Origin: Brevibacterium iodinum ATCC 49514
GTDB taxonomy: Bacteria > Actinomycetota > Actinomycetes > Actinomycetales > Brevibacteriaceae
NCBI RefSeq assembly: GCF_900169265.1
Contig: NZ_FXYX01000001.1
Span: 1-64,000 of the forward strand
Direction: 5' to 3'
DNA: 64,000 nucleotides
Shown: piece by piece, positions 43,439 through 52,471 of the stretch
Layout of the letters: each line of letters starts with the position of its first letter
Position numbering within the stretch: position 1 is the stretch's first letter
Translations under genes and position numbers: made by a program
Notes under the pieces: generated by a model
Seen by the model: only the letters and a program-made list of their open reading frames with translations
Databases searched by the model: none
What the model was told of the DNA's origin: nothing

Positions 43439-43948
43439 TCAGCGCTTCGAGAACTGAGGTGCCTTGCGGGCCTTCTTGAGACCGGCCTTCTTGCGCTCAG
43501 GAACGCGAGCATCGCGGCTGAGGTATCCGGCCTTCTTCAGCTCGGCGCGGTTGGACTCCGCGTCGATCTGGTTGAGCGAACGAGCCACGCCCAGGCGGAC
43601 GGCGCCGGCCTGGCCGGAGGGTCCACCGCCGGAGATCCGGACGATGACGTCGAAACGTCCGCCCAGGTCCAGCAGGGTGAAGGGCTCGTTGACGAGCTGC
43701 TGGTGCAGCTTGTTCGGGAAGTACTCTTCGAGAGTACGCCCGTTGATGGTCCACTCACCGGTGCCGGGGACGAGGCGCACACGAGCAATTGCCTGCTTGC
43801 GGCGGCCGACTCCGTTGCCGGGAGCGGTCAGGGACTGTCCACGTCCACCAGCGGTGCTTTCGCCCAGGCCAGCGGATGCGGGGGTCTCGGAAGTGTATTC
43901 GGTGATCTCTTCTTCGACAGTTTCTGTCGCGTTGGTGGTATCAGCCAC
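43439..43948 (-). CDS. rpsI: 30S ribosomal protein S9
   Basis: Ribosomal protein bS9/uS9 (169 aa). The core starts at about residue 45 ([12 protein letters not shown]) and ends with the invariant basic tail [12 protein letters not shown], which reaches the P-site tRNA. The first 40 residues form a Thr/Glu-rich extension typical of Actinobacteria. GTG 43948 follows GAGGAGAACC. It is cotranscribed with rplM, 32 nt upstream. Confidence 0.97.
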   Translation of the reverse strand: MADTTNATETVEEEITEYTSETPASAGLGESTAGGRGQSLTAPGNGVGRRKQAIARVRLVPGTGEWTINGRTLEEYFPNKLHQQLVNEPFTLLDLGGRFDVIVRISGGGPSGQAGAVRLGVARSLNQIDAESNRAELKKAGYLSRDARVPERKKAGLKKARKAPQFSKR

Positions 43949-43980
43949 GGTTCTCCTCGGTATGTCTAGGGCTCAGGCGC

Positions 43981-44424
43981 TTACTGCGCGACCTGGCTGA
44001 GTTCGTACGGCTGCGGATTCTGAGCGGCGTGCGGATGCTCGGCACCTGCATAGACCTTCAGCTTCTGCATCTGGGCACGTCCGAGACGAGTCTTCGGGAC
44101 CATACCGGCGACAGCCTTTTCGACTGCACGCTCGGGGTGGGTGGCGAGGAGCTCGGCGTAGTTCACGCTCTTGAGGCCGCCGGGGTATCCGGAGTGGCGG
44201 TAAGCGCGCTTCTTCTCGAGCTTCGCACCTGTCAGCGCGACCTTGTCGGCGTTGATGATGATGACGAAGTCACCGGTGTCGGTGTTCGGGGTGAACGTGG
44301 TCTTGTGCTTGCCGCGCAGGAGGCGTGCAACCTGCGAAGCAAGGCGACCGAGCACCTGGTCAGTGGCGTCGATGACGTGCCACTGGTGCTCAACGTCACC
44401 GGACTTAGCTGTATACGTACGCAA
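43981..44424 (-). CDS. rplM: 50S ribosomal protein L13
   Basis: Ribosomal protein uL13 (147 aa), an early assembly protein of the large subunit. Family segments are [15 protein letters not shown] and [15 protein letters not shown]. The start codon is TTG at 44424, supported by GAAGG about 7 nt upstream and by the conserved N-terminus [11 protein letters not shown]. It heads the rplM-rpsI operon. Confidence 0.96.
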   Translation of the reverse strand: MRTYTAKSGDVEHQWHVIDATDQVLGRLASQVARLLRGKHKTTFTPNTDTGDFVIIINADKVALTGAKLEKKRAYRHSGYPGGLKSVNYAELLATHPERAVEKAVAGMVPKTRLGRAQMQKLKVYAGAEHPHAAQNPQPYELSQVAQ

Positions 44425-44571
44425 AAGTAGCCTTCTTTTCGTATCTGTGTTCAGTGCAGCGCCGGATCCTCATCGGGTCGTGAGTCCAATGGGTCTCAAG
44501 CGCTGGTTGTCTTCAATCGGGTGAACCTATCGACGCATTCCCCTCACCTACGGGCCTGCAACGCATGAGGC

Positions 44572-44601
44572 TATGTAAGGGAGTGCGACAAGCACACACA
44601 A
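44572..44601 (-). promoter_or_regulatory. Possible rplM promoter
   Basis: On the minus strand TTGTGT (44601-44596) and TACATA (44577-44572) are 18 bp apart, which would give a leader of about 140 nt before the TTG start of rplM. Such a leader could hold an autoregulatory structure; I could not identify one. Confidence 0.35.
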
Positions 44602-44681
44602 CGACAATCAAATATACATGCCCTCAGGCCCGGGGAGCAAACGCCCAGAGCGGTCTCAGGGCCAGCTGAAACCCGAGCCGA

Positions 44682-44687
44682 TAGTAT
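44682..44687 (+). promoter_or_regulatory. -10 hexamer TAGTAT of a leaderless gene
   Basis: TAGTAT is followed by TGATCT and the GTG of the first membrane-protein gene. Confidence 0.55.
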
Positions 44688-44693
44688 TGATCT

Positions 44694-47159
44694 GTGCCGA
44701 CTCACTCCAGCCTGCCCTTCCGACTTCCCGCATTGAGAATCCTGATGCTGGGTCTCCTGGTCGGGCTCCTGACAGTAGGCCTCGGACTCGGCCCCTCCTC
44801 CGCATCGGCATCGACCGACGGCTCGGCATCAACGGACAGCATGGCACCGACCGACGGTTCGGCCAACGCGAATGCGTCCTCCGCGCAGTCCACTGACACC
44901 ACCAGGCCCCCGGCCGGGCAGACGGTCGTCTTCGGCATTCCGGGTCTGACCATCGATGATATCGACCCCGAGCGCACTCCGAACCTCTTTCATCTGCTCT
45001 CCGAGGGCGCGGCAGCGAACCTCAACGTGCGCACGATCGGCTCCGCCACCTGCCCCGCCTCCGGCTGGCTGTCTTTCGGCGCGGGCGCCCGCGCGCAGGC
45101 CGGCCCCTCCCCCATCGCCGAGGATGCCGACCCCGATGACTCGGCCCGCTGCCCTACGATGATCGCCCCCACCACGGACGGTTCCGTGGACGCCGAGGAC
45201 GGGGCCGCCTCGGCGAAGGAGACCACGAACAGTGATGAAGCTCATGGCGACGAATCCGCGGCCAGCACGACGACGGCTCGGATCGAGGGCTTCGATGCGG
45301 TCAAGGAGCCCAATATCGGCTCCGGCTACTCCGTCGACTACGGCATGCTCGCGCGCGCCGTCACAGAAGCCGGCAGCACCGTGCCCGCCGGCACCGACGC
45401 GGCCGATGCGGACTCTCTGCTCGAACCCTGCGTCGCAGCCGAAGGTCCCGGCGCAGCCTATGCGGCCGCGGACGAAGACGGGGTGGTGACGAACTTCACG
45501 GAGGATGCGTTGGCCACGGACTGCCGCCTCGGCGTCGTCGACCTCGGCGCGATCGGCATCCGCTCCTGGCTGTTCGACCCGATCCCGAACTACTCCTATA
45601 CCGTTCCGCCGAACTACGACCGGGAGACCCGCGTCGCTGAAGCCGACCGCCGCCTCGGCGTGCGTCTGCAGGAAGTGCGGGAGAACGCGAAGGACGGGGC
45701 CGCGGATCCGACGATCATCGTCGCCGGCCTCGGTGACAGTTCCGGTCTGCCGCAGCTGCGCGTGTTCATCGCGTCCGGGCCCGGCTTCGAACCCGGTTCC
45801 CTGTCCTCGGCGACGACACGCACCCCGGGGCTGTTGCAGATCACCGATCTGGCGCCGGGCATCCTCGATGTCCTCGATGTCGATTCCCCGCGCGCCGTCG
45901 GCTTCGACTCCACCCCGACCGATGATGATCCGCAGCAGCGCATCGACGATCTCGTCGCCGAGGCGCAGAAGTCGACGACGATCCGTCAGAATCTCTCGAC
46001 GTTCTCCATCACCCTCGACGTCATCTTCTACATCCTCTTCATCGCGTGCGCGGTCCTGCTCAACCGCTCCATCCTCGGCCGCCGAGGCGGTGCCACCCGA
46101 GCGTCCCACGTCCACCGATTCCTCGGCTGGGTGTCCCTGGGCGTCGCGTCACTGCCGATGGGAGCGTTCCTCGCCGGGCTCCTCCCCTGGTCGAGGATGG
46201 CCGACCCCGGCCTCGGTCTGTTCCTCTCGGTCATCGGCACCGCCGCCGTTCTTTTCGTCCTCGCCCTCATCCCGCCATGGGGTCGGACCTGGCGAGGACG
46301 GGTCGGCGCCCTGGCCGGGGCGAACCTGCTCATCCTCGCCGCCGACCTGGCCACCGGGTCCCATCTGCAGGCGAACTCGCTGCTCGGCTACAACCCGATC
46401 GTCGGCGGCCGTTACTACGGACTCGGCAATCAGGGTGCGGCGATCTTCATCGTCAGCCTCTTCATCTTCCTTGGGCTGATGGTCTCGTGGCTGCGGGCGC
46501 GCGGCCACCGAAAAGCCGTGATCATCGTGCCGGTCGTCGTCGGGGTGGCCGCCGTGTTCGTCTCCGGCAACCCATCCTGGGGTGCGAAGTTCGGCGGCAC
46601 GATCGCCATCCTCGCCGGTCTCATGGTCCTGCTGGCAATGCTGTCGAAGATCCGACTGACTCTGCTGCGCCTCGCCCTCATCGGTCTGTCTTCGCTGGCC
46701 GTGCTCATCGGCATCGCCTTCCTCGACTGGCTGCGCCCGGCCGGGGCACGCTCACATTTCGGCACGTTCTTCGACCAGATCGTCACCGGTGAGGCCCTGC
46801 AGGTCGTCGGCCGCAAGCTCGGCGCGAACCTCCACATCATCCAGGTCAACCCGGCGCTGGCCATCGTCACCCCGCTTGCGGCCGTCGCGATCCTCGTCTT
46901 CCTCCGCTACCTCCTCCACTTCCCCCGCGTCCACGCCGGCAGCCGGACCGGGCGCCTGGTCAACAAATGGCGCGGACGGCTCCCTCAGCTTTTCACCGAT
47001 TCCGACCTGCACTTCGGTTTCCTCGCCGCCGTCACCGGACTGGGCGTCGGGCTCGTGCTCACCGATTCCGGGGTCGCCGTGCCCTCGACCGGAGCCATGG
47101 TTCTGCTGCCCTTCCTGCTGGCGCTCAGTGCTGAGCACGCCGAGGAGGCTCACCGATGA
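44694..47159 (+). CDS. Membrane protein with degenerate alkaline-phosphatase-like ectodomain, paralogue 1
   Basis: Protein of 821 aa with no function I can name. A signal peptide (about residues 15-40) leads to an exterior domain of about 400 residues. Its start TVVFGIPGLTIDDIDPERTP and its end TDLAPGILDVL follow the alkaline-phosphatase superfamily layout, but the first metal-binding Asp of that fold is replaced (FGIPGL). About eleven helices follow from 440 to 815, with conserved GRYYGLGN, GAKFGG, FLDWLRPAGARSHFGTFF and DSGVAVPS. Start GTG with a -10 6 nt upstream, so leaderless. It overlaps the next gene by 4 nt, and the two are paralogues. Confidence 0.75.
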   Translation: MPTHSSLPFRLPALRILMLGLLVGLLTVGLGLGPSSASASTDGSASTDSMAPTDGSANANASSAQSTDTTRPPAGQTVVFGIPGLTIDDIDPERTPNLFHLLSEGAAANLNVRTIGSATCPASGWLSFGAGARAQAGPSPIAEDADPDDSARCPTMIAPTTDGSVDAEDGAASAKETTNSDEAHGDESAASTTTARIEGFDAVKEPNIGSGYSVDYGMLARAVTEAGSTVPAGTDAADADSLLEPCVAAEGPGAAYAAADEDGVVTNFTEDALATDCRLGVVDLGAIGIRSWLFDPIPNYSYTVPPNYDRETRVAEADRRLGVRLQEVRENAKDGAADPTIIVAGLGDSSGLPQLRVFIASGPGFEPGSLSSATTRTPGLLQITDLAPGILDVLDVDSPRAVGFDSTPTDDDPQQRIDDLVAEAQKSTTIRQNLSTFSITLDVIFYILFIACAVLLNRSILGRRGGATRASHVHRFLGWVSLGVASLPMGAFLAGLLPWSRMADPGLGLFLSVIGTAAVLFVLALIPPWGRTWRGRVGALAGANLLILAADLATGSHLQANSLLGYNPIVGGRYYGLGNQGAAIFIVSLFIFLGLMVSWLRARGHRKAVIIVPVVVGVAAVFVSGNPSWGAKFGGTIAILAGLMVLLAMLSKIRLTLLRLALIGLSSLAVLIGIAFLDWLRPAGARSHFGTFFDQIVTGEALQVVGRKLGANLHIIQVNPALAIVTPLAAVAILVFLRYLLHFPRVHAGSRTGRLVNKWRGRLPQLFTDSDLHFGFLAAVTGLGVGLVLTDSGVAVPSTGAMVLLPFLLALSAEHAEEAHR

Positions 47160-49408
47160 GAGCCCCCGTGACCTCCCCCGCCGCTCGGGTTCTGCTCGGG
47201 ATCCTGGCCATCGTCCTGTTCGTCCTCGGCCTGCCCCAAGCCGGGCAGGCGGTCCCGGGCGCGGGCTCGAACACGGATGCTGCTGCGGGCGCGAATGCGG
47301 CCGCGGGTGCGTCGGCTCGAGCCGACGTTCAGGCAGCGGGCGGGAGCGGTGGCACGGCTCGGGCTACGGAAGACGCCGACGGTGGGGCCGCCTCGGCGAA
47401 TCCCGGGGTCGTGTCGATCAACGTCTCCGGGTTCAGCTTCGAGGACCTCGATCCGCGCACCACACCGCACCTGTGGGTGATGATGAAGGGCGGGCAGATC
47501 GGGACGATCACGCCGCGCAGCGTGCGCTCGACGAGCTGCCCGGTCGACGGCTGGCTGGGGCTCGGATCCGGCCGACGCGCCGCCGACGAACCCCGTGACC
47601 AGTGCCGCGAACCGGCGCCTCCGCTCGACGGCTGGGTCGCCGATTGGGACGTGTACGCGCAGGTGGCACGCGGTGACAACTACGATGCCTCCCTCGGGGC
47701 GCTGGCCGAGGCAGTGCCCGATATCCGCGCATTCGGCAACGGTGCCGCCATCGCCGCGGCCACCCCGACCGGCCGTGTCGAGAACTGGTCGCCCGTCGGA
47801 TCCGACCTGGGCGCGGACGTCGCGAGATCGACCGCAGACGGCGAGCTCGCGCTCGTCGACCTCGGCAATACCACCGCCGACGGCTACTCGCTGAAGAATC
47901 TCGACGCTCAGGTCGGGGACATCCTCGAATCGACCGGATGGATGAGTGCGGATCAGCCGAACCGCCTCGGCGAGGGTCGTGTTCCCGTGGTGTTCTCCTC
48001 GATCGCCGACGGAGCGCATGAAGGTTCGTCGATGCAGGCGACGATGATGGTCGCGCCGGGCGGGCAGGCGGGACTGCTCACCTCGTCGTCGACGCGGCAG
48101 CCGGGACTGGTGCAGGTGCCCGACCTGGCACCGACGCTCGTGGCACTGTCCGGTGCCGAGGAGATGGACAATGCGGCCGGTGCACCGATGACCTCGGGGG
48201 CGCACGGGTCCGATTGGCATTCGCGCTATCAGGCGGTGCTCGACCGGCAGGTTGCGGTGAAGACGCAGAACGATCTGTCGACGTGGTTCTTCCCCGTGGT
48301 CGCCGCGCTCATGATCGGACTGTTGGCCTTGGCGTGGTTCATGCGGAAGAACCACCGGGAGCTCGTCCATTCCGGGGCGTACCGCCTCGGTGTCGTGTTC
48401 GCGGCGATGCCGATCTCGACGTATCTGGTCAATACCGTGCCGTGGGAGCGGGCGACGAATCCGGACATCGCGATGCTCGGAGCCTTGGCCGGGTGGGCGC
48501 TGCTGCTCGGGGTGCTGGCGCTGCTCGGCCCCTGGCGGCGGCATAAGTTCGGGCCGGTGCTCTTCGTGTCCACCGTGACCGTGGCCGTGCTCGCCTACGA
48601 CGTCGTCACCGGATCCCAGCTGCAGATGTCAACGCTGTTGGGTGAGCCTCTGCTCATCGCCTCCCGGTTCTACGGGATCGGGAACTCGGCGCTGGCGCTG
48701 TACTGCTGTGCGCTGCTTTTGGCGGTCGCAGGGTTCGCGTCTCTGGTGACCAAGCCGCTGCATCGGGTCCTCATCGTCACTGTTCCCGTGCTCACCTCCT
48801 GCGTCATCCTCGCAGCACCAGGTCTGGGCACGAAGTTCGGGTCCGTACCGACCCTCATCATCGGAGTCGCCTACCTCGTGCTGTCCGCGGCGAGCATCCG
48901 GTTCTCGCTCAAACGGCTGGGGCTGACGGTGGGCATCGCCGGGTTCGTCATGCTCACCGTGCTGTTCCTCGACTGGCTGCGCCCGGCTGATCAGCGCACC
49001 CATTTCGGGCGGTTCTTCGACTCGATCATCAGCGGTCAGGCGCTCAGCGTTCTGGCTCGAAAGATCGGGATGAACATCGACATCCTCACCCAGTCGTGGA
49101 TGACTCTGGTGCTGCCGCTGGTCATCATCGGCGTGTTCTGGATGGCGCTCGACCCCGCGCGCTTCCGACTGCACGGACTTCAGGACACCTACCTGCGGAT
49201 CCCACTGCTGAGGGCGGCGATGATCAGCCTCGCGATCCTGCTGGGAGTCGGCACTCTCATCAACGACTCGGGCATCGTCGTGCCGGCCGTCGGCATCCTC
49301 TTCCTAGTCCCGGTGCTCACTCACCTCGAGACCTTTCGCGCCGGTCGCCCGCCGGTCCCAGCGACGCAACGCAGCACTCCCGATACTGCGGGCAGCACGC
49401 ACCGGTAG
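47156..49408 (+). CDS. Membrane protein with degenerate alkaline-phosphatase-like ectodomain, paralogue 2
   Basis: Paralogue of the preceding protein (750 aa), translated from an overlapping ATGA. Signal peptide (about 10-33), Ala/Gly-rich linker, ectodomain with INVSGFSFEDLDPRTTPHLW, STSCPVDGWLGLGSG and RQPGLVQVPDLAPTLVAL, then about eleven helices. Shared membrane motifs are SRFYGIGN, GTKFGS, FLDWLRPADQRTHFGRFF and NDSGIVVPAVG. The catalytic-metal Asp of alkaline phosphatases is absent here too. A pair of conserved TCPxxGWL-type cysteines suggests an extracellular fold with a disulfide. The two proteins may form a heterodimer. Confidence 0.75.
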   Translation: MRAPVTSPAARVLLGILAIVLFVLGLPQAGQAVPGAGSNTDAAAGANAAAGASARADVQAAGGSGGTARATEDADGGAASANPGVVSINVSGFSFEDLDPRTTPHLWVMMKGGQIGTITPRSVRSTSCPVDGWLGLGSGRRAADEPRDQCREPAPPLDGWVADWDVYAQVARGDNYDASLGALAEAVPDIRAFGNGAAIAAATPTGRVENWSPVGSDLGADVARSTADGELALVDLGNTTADGYSLKNLDAQVGDILESTGWMSADQPNRLGEGRVPVVFSSIADGAHEGSSMQATMMVAPGGQAGLLTSSSTRQPGLVQVPDLAPTLVALSGAEEMDNAAGAPMTSGAHGSDWHSRYQAVLDRQVAVKTQNDLSTWFFPVVAALMIGLLALAWFMRKNHRELVHSGAYRLGVVFAAMPISTYLVNTVPWERATNPDIAMLGALAGWALLLGVLALLGPWRRHKFGPVLFVSTVTVAVLAYDVVTGSQLQMSTLLGEPLLIASRFYGIGNSALALYCCALLLAVAGFASLVTKPLHRVLIVTVPVLTSCVILAAPGLGTKFGSVPTLIIGVAYLVLSAASIRFSLKRLGLTVGIAGFVMLTVLFLDWLRPADQRTHFGRFFDSIISGQALSVLARKIGMNIDILTQSWMTLVLPLVIIGVFWMALDPARFRLHGLQDTYLRIPLLRAAMISLAILLGVGTLINDSGIVVPAVGILFLVPVLTHLETFRAGRPPVPATQRSTPDTAGSTHR

Positions 49409-49546
49409 CGTCACCACCCACCCTTCCTCGCAAACCGCGCCCGCAGGGACAAGACGCCCCTTTGCATCGGTGCACATTGCGGCCACCGGGTGAGGATGAC
49501 GCTACGGGCGCGGGATGGCTCCCCGAGAAATGTGCCTGTATACGAC

Positions 49547-49579
49547 GGCGGGCCGGAGAGAAGAACTCTCCGGCCCGCC
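49547..49579. terminator. Bidirectional terminator hairpin
   Basis: Perfect 14-bp stem GGCGGGCCGGAGAG/CTCTCCGGCCCGCC with a 5-nt loop, between the convergent membrane-protein operon and the 5'-nucleotidase gene. No T tract. Confidence 0.88.
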
Positions 49580-49598
49580 GGTCTGATGCCAGTCTGAC

Positions 49599-52217
49599 TC
49601 AGCTCTCGAGGCTGAGCTTGCGGCGGCGAGCCACCGTCACTGCGGCACCGCCGGCCACGATGAGCGCGAGGGCCGCTGCAACGATGTTGAAGGTCTCGAG
49701 GCCGGTGCGCGGCAGGTCGCCGCCGTCCTTCGAACCGTTCGCGTCAGCCCCGGAGCCATCAGCCGAACCGCCGTCTGCCGAGGAATTCGCACCGCCGGCA
49801 TTGCCACCGTCCGCGTTTCCGCTGGCAGCACTGTCGCCTCCGTCAGCTGCACCACCAGCTGCGCTGTCGCCGCCATCCGCGGCACCACCGTCGGCGCTTC
49901 CACCATCGGCAGAACCGTCATCGCCGGCACCAGCGTCCGCGTCGTCACCGACAGCAGCGGTCGCCTCGAACTCATGAGCCAGCGGCAACGGGTTGTCATC
50001 CCACCACGGACCATCGGCATTCGCCTGGACGCTGACCTTGACGGTCACGTCACCCGACGCATCCTTCGGCGCGGTCACGGTCACCGGGATCTCGGACTCC
50101 CCTGCCGGGATCGAATCGAGGGTGATCGTCTTCGCGGCCGCCTCGGCGCTCACTTCAGGGGCCTTGCCCTTGGCGGCCTTCGCGGAAGCCGACTGAGCTC
50201 CGGACTGCGGGGCCACCTCGGCGGTATAGCCATCCGGCAGATCGACGGTGACCTCGATCGGACCTGCGACCTCGGATTTCGCGTTCGTCTTGAGGGCGAA
50301 CTCGGCGCTCTCACCCGGCTTGATGGTCTTCGGCCCGGTCAGTTCGGCCTTGAGATCACCGTTGTTGATGACGTCCTTGGCCGCATCGGCCTGACGCTCA
50401 TTCTTGTCCGGGGTGACGTCCTTGCCCTCGGCCTGGTGCTTGTTGAAGTAGTTCTCCCAGGTCTCGAAGTCGGTGAGTCCCGATTGTTCGAAGTCGCCCT
50501 TGGCGAAGGAGGAGAAGTTGTCGCCGCCGGCGGCGAGGAAGCTCAGCGTCGCGACCCGGTAGTCCTTGCTCGGGTCGATGTCCTCGCCATCGACCTTGAC
50601 GGACTTCACGCGCTCTCCCTTGTCGGCGTTCGAGTCGTAGACGACGTCGAGGTCATCGGAGATGCCCAGGTGGAGGAACGGCCGGGACGCGCCGTCGGGC
50701 TGCCACTGCTCCTCGAAGAGGCCGATGACGTCCTCACCCTTCATCGTCACCACGCCGTGGTCATTAGCGAAGGGAAGCACGCTGTTGAGCTCGGCGACGG
50801 TGACTTCGCACTTTTCTTCAGTGTTGTAGATGTCGTCGCAGAGCAGGTCGGTGCGCAGCCCGCCCGGGTTCGTGATGCCGAAGTCGGCTTCCTCGAGCTG
50901 GGTCTCCTCAACGCCTTCCTTGAGCGCATCGGCAACGAGGTTGCCGAGCGTGGACTCGGCACCGCGGTCCTCCGCGCCGTCCTTCTTCGCTCGGGTGATG
51001 TCCTCGCTGATCGTGCCGGTGACCTCGGAGCCGAGCTCCTTGGCATTGGCTTCTGCGTCGCTGACGATTCCGGCGACCTTGTCGACGACCTCGGAGTCAT
51101 AGCTCTTGTCCGCGGTTTCGATGAGGTTGATGCCGCTCGCCTGCCACTCGCTGTTGCCGTCGACGCGCATGGTCACTTGGCCGACGTATTCGCCGTAGCT
51201 GCCGGCCTCGATGACGGGGCGGGTGCGGTCGGGTTCCCCGGGCACCGGTGCCTCGAAGGCGTACGGAATGTGAGTGTGGCCGGTGAACATGGCGTCGACC
51301 GAGGCATCGGCCTCGGTGACGAGCTTGTTGAACTCGGCATTGGACGCCTTCGCATCCTCGAGGCTCTTATCCGATGATGCGCCGAGGTGGGCCTCGACGA
51401 CCGTCATATCCGGTCGTTCGTCTTCCGGCAGGTTCTCGAGATCCTCGGCGACGCGGTTGACAGCGTCCGTCGGATCACCGAAATCGATGTCGGCGATGCC
51501 GTCGGGTGAAACCAACGAGGCGGTGTCCTTGGTGACGACACCGATGACGGCGATCTTGACCCCCGACACGTCCACGATCGAGTATTCGTCGATGCCGTCG
51601 ACGACGTTCTCGGTTCCCTTGTCGTAAACATTGGCACCCGAGTACGGGAAATCGGATTCATCGCTCACACGCCCGGTGAGATCGTCGAGGCCTTTGTCGA
51701 ATTCGTGGTTGCCGACCGCTGAAGCCTCGACGCCCATGGCATTGAGGACATCCAAGGTAGGCGTGTCGTTCTGCGACGAGGAGGTGTAGGTCGATGCGCC
51801 GATGTTGTCACCGGTCGACAGCAGCGCGGTGCCCCTGTTGTCACCACCGGTGCCGAACTTCGCCCGTTCGTCCTCGACCACGGAAGCGACCTCAGTGCCG
51901 GCTTCGGAGATGCGTCCATGGAAGTCGGTGATATTGAGCAGCTGGACCTTGGTGCCCTCGGGCGCTGACTGCGCATCGCTGCCGGCGTCCTGTTCGCTGC
52001 CGGAGCCCTCTGAAGCCGCGGACTCGCCACCGGTGGTCGAGTCGTTCGTTGATTCTTCAGCGCCACCGGGAGCTGCTTCGCTCGGCGCAGCAGCGCTGTC
52101 TTCTGCGGAGTTTCCGTTGCCCAGAGAGGGTGCCGCGATGACGGACGAGAAGCCGGGCAGTGTCAGCATCGACACCGCGGCGCCCGTGGCCAGCACTTTG
52201 GTCACAAGTTTCGACAT
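49599..52217 (-). CDS. Cell-wall-anchored 5'-nucleotidase/UDP-sugar hydrolase
   Basis: Surface enzyme (872 aa) that dephosphorylates extracellular nucleotides. Order of parts: signal peptide (1-30); Ser/Glu/Ala-rich spacer; dinuclear-metal phosphoesterase domain with DFHGRI near 97, GNHEFDKG and GHTH; C-terminal 5'-nucleotidase domain (NPGGLRTDLL, AAGGDNFSSF); an alpha-galactosidase NEW3-like beta domain; a Gly/Asp/Ala repeat spacer (ADGG units); LPRTG sortase signal at 835-839, a helix and RRRK. ATG 52217 follows GAAGGAA. No sortase gene is in the window. Its nucleoside products could be taken up by the importer at 2845-8060. Confidence 0.92.
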   Translation of the reverse strand: MSKLVTKVLATGAAVSMLTLPGFSSVIAAPSLGNGNSAEDSAAAPSEAAPGGAEESTNDSTTGGESAASEGSGSEQDAGSDAQSAPEGTKVQLLNITDFHGRISEAGTEVASVVEDERAKFGTGGDNRGTALLSTGDNIGASTYTSSSQNDTPTLDVLNAMGVEASAVGNHEFDKGLDDLTGRVSDESDFPYSGANVYDKGTENVVDGIDEYSIVDVSGVKIAVIGVVTKDTASLVSPDGIADIDFGDPTDAVNRVAEDLENLPEDERPDMTVVEAHLGASSDKSLEDAKASNAEFNKLVTEADASVDAMFTGHTHIPYAFEAPVPGEPDRTRPVIEAGSYGEYVGQVTMRVDGNSEWQASGINLIETADKSYDSEVVDKVAGIVSDAEANAKELGSEVTGTISEDITRAKKDGAEDRGAESTLGNLVADALKEGVEETQLEEADFGITNPGGLRTDLLCDDIYNTEEKCEVTVAELNSVLPFANDHGVVTMKGEDVIGLFEEQWQPDGASRPFLHLGISDDLDVVYDSNADKGERVKSVKVDGEDIDPSKDYRVATLSFLAAGGDNFSSFAKGDFEQSGLTDFETWENYFNKHQAEGKDVTPDKNERQADAAKDVINNGDLKAELTGPKTIKPGESAEFALKTNAKSEVAGPIEVTVDLPDGYTAEVAPQSGAQSASAKAAKGKAPEVSAEAAAKTITLDSIPAGESEIPVTVTAPKDASGDVTVKVSVQANADGPWWDDNPLPLAHEFEATAAVGDDADAGAGDDGSADGGSADGGAADGGDSAAGGAADGGDSAASGNADGGNAGGANSSADGGSADGSGADANGSKDGGDLPRTGLETFNIVAAALALIVAGGAAVTVARRRKLSLES

Positions 52218-52322
52218 AGATTCGGTTCCTTCGATCGTTCAGTGAGGCGCACATCAACCGTGCTGGTGGGGACGAAGACGGATTCCATCCTGCAGTGCCA
52301 ATGCGAACTGAAAGTTACTTAA

Positions 52323-52371
52323 GTGTGAATCTACACAGGATTCTCACACCTGGAAAGAGGAATTCTCACAT
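52323..52371 (-). promoter_or_regulatory. Repeated TTCTCACA sites upstream of the 5'-nucleotidase gene
   Basis: ATTCTCACA occurs twice in direct orientation, its TTCTCACA core starting at 52341 and 52363, 22 bp (two helical turns) apart, with a partly inverted GTGTGAATC at 52323. This AT-rich block lies 100-155 bp upstream of the start codon and could bind a phosphate- or nucleotide-responsive regulator. No known box matches well. Confidence 0.4.
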
Positions 52372-52471
52372 GATCGCAACATTTGTCGCATAAAGACGGC
52401 TTGATGACTCTGCCGATGCGGCACTCGGCACGGCTGCCAGCGCCGGCCGCCCCACTCCCCGAACCGCCGAC

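Noticed and set aside
43171-43512. Small minus-strand frames beyond rpsI
   Set aside because: They are made by the family B palindromes and the rpsI terminator hairpin; the repeated peptide parts come from the palindromes.
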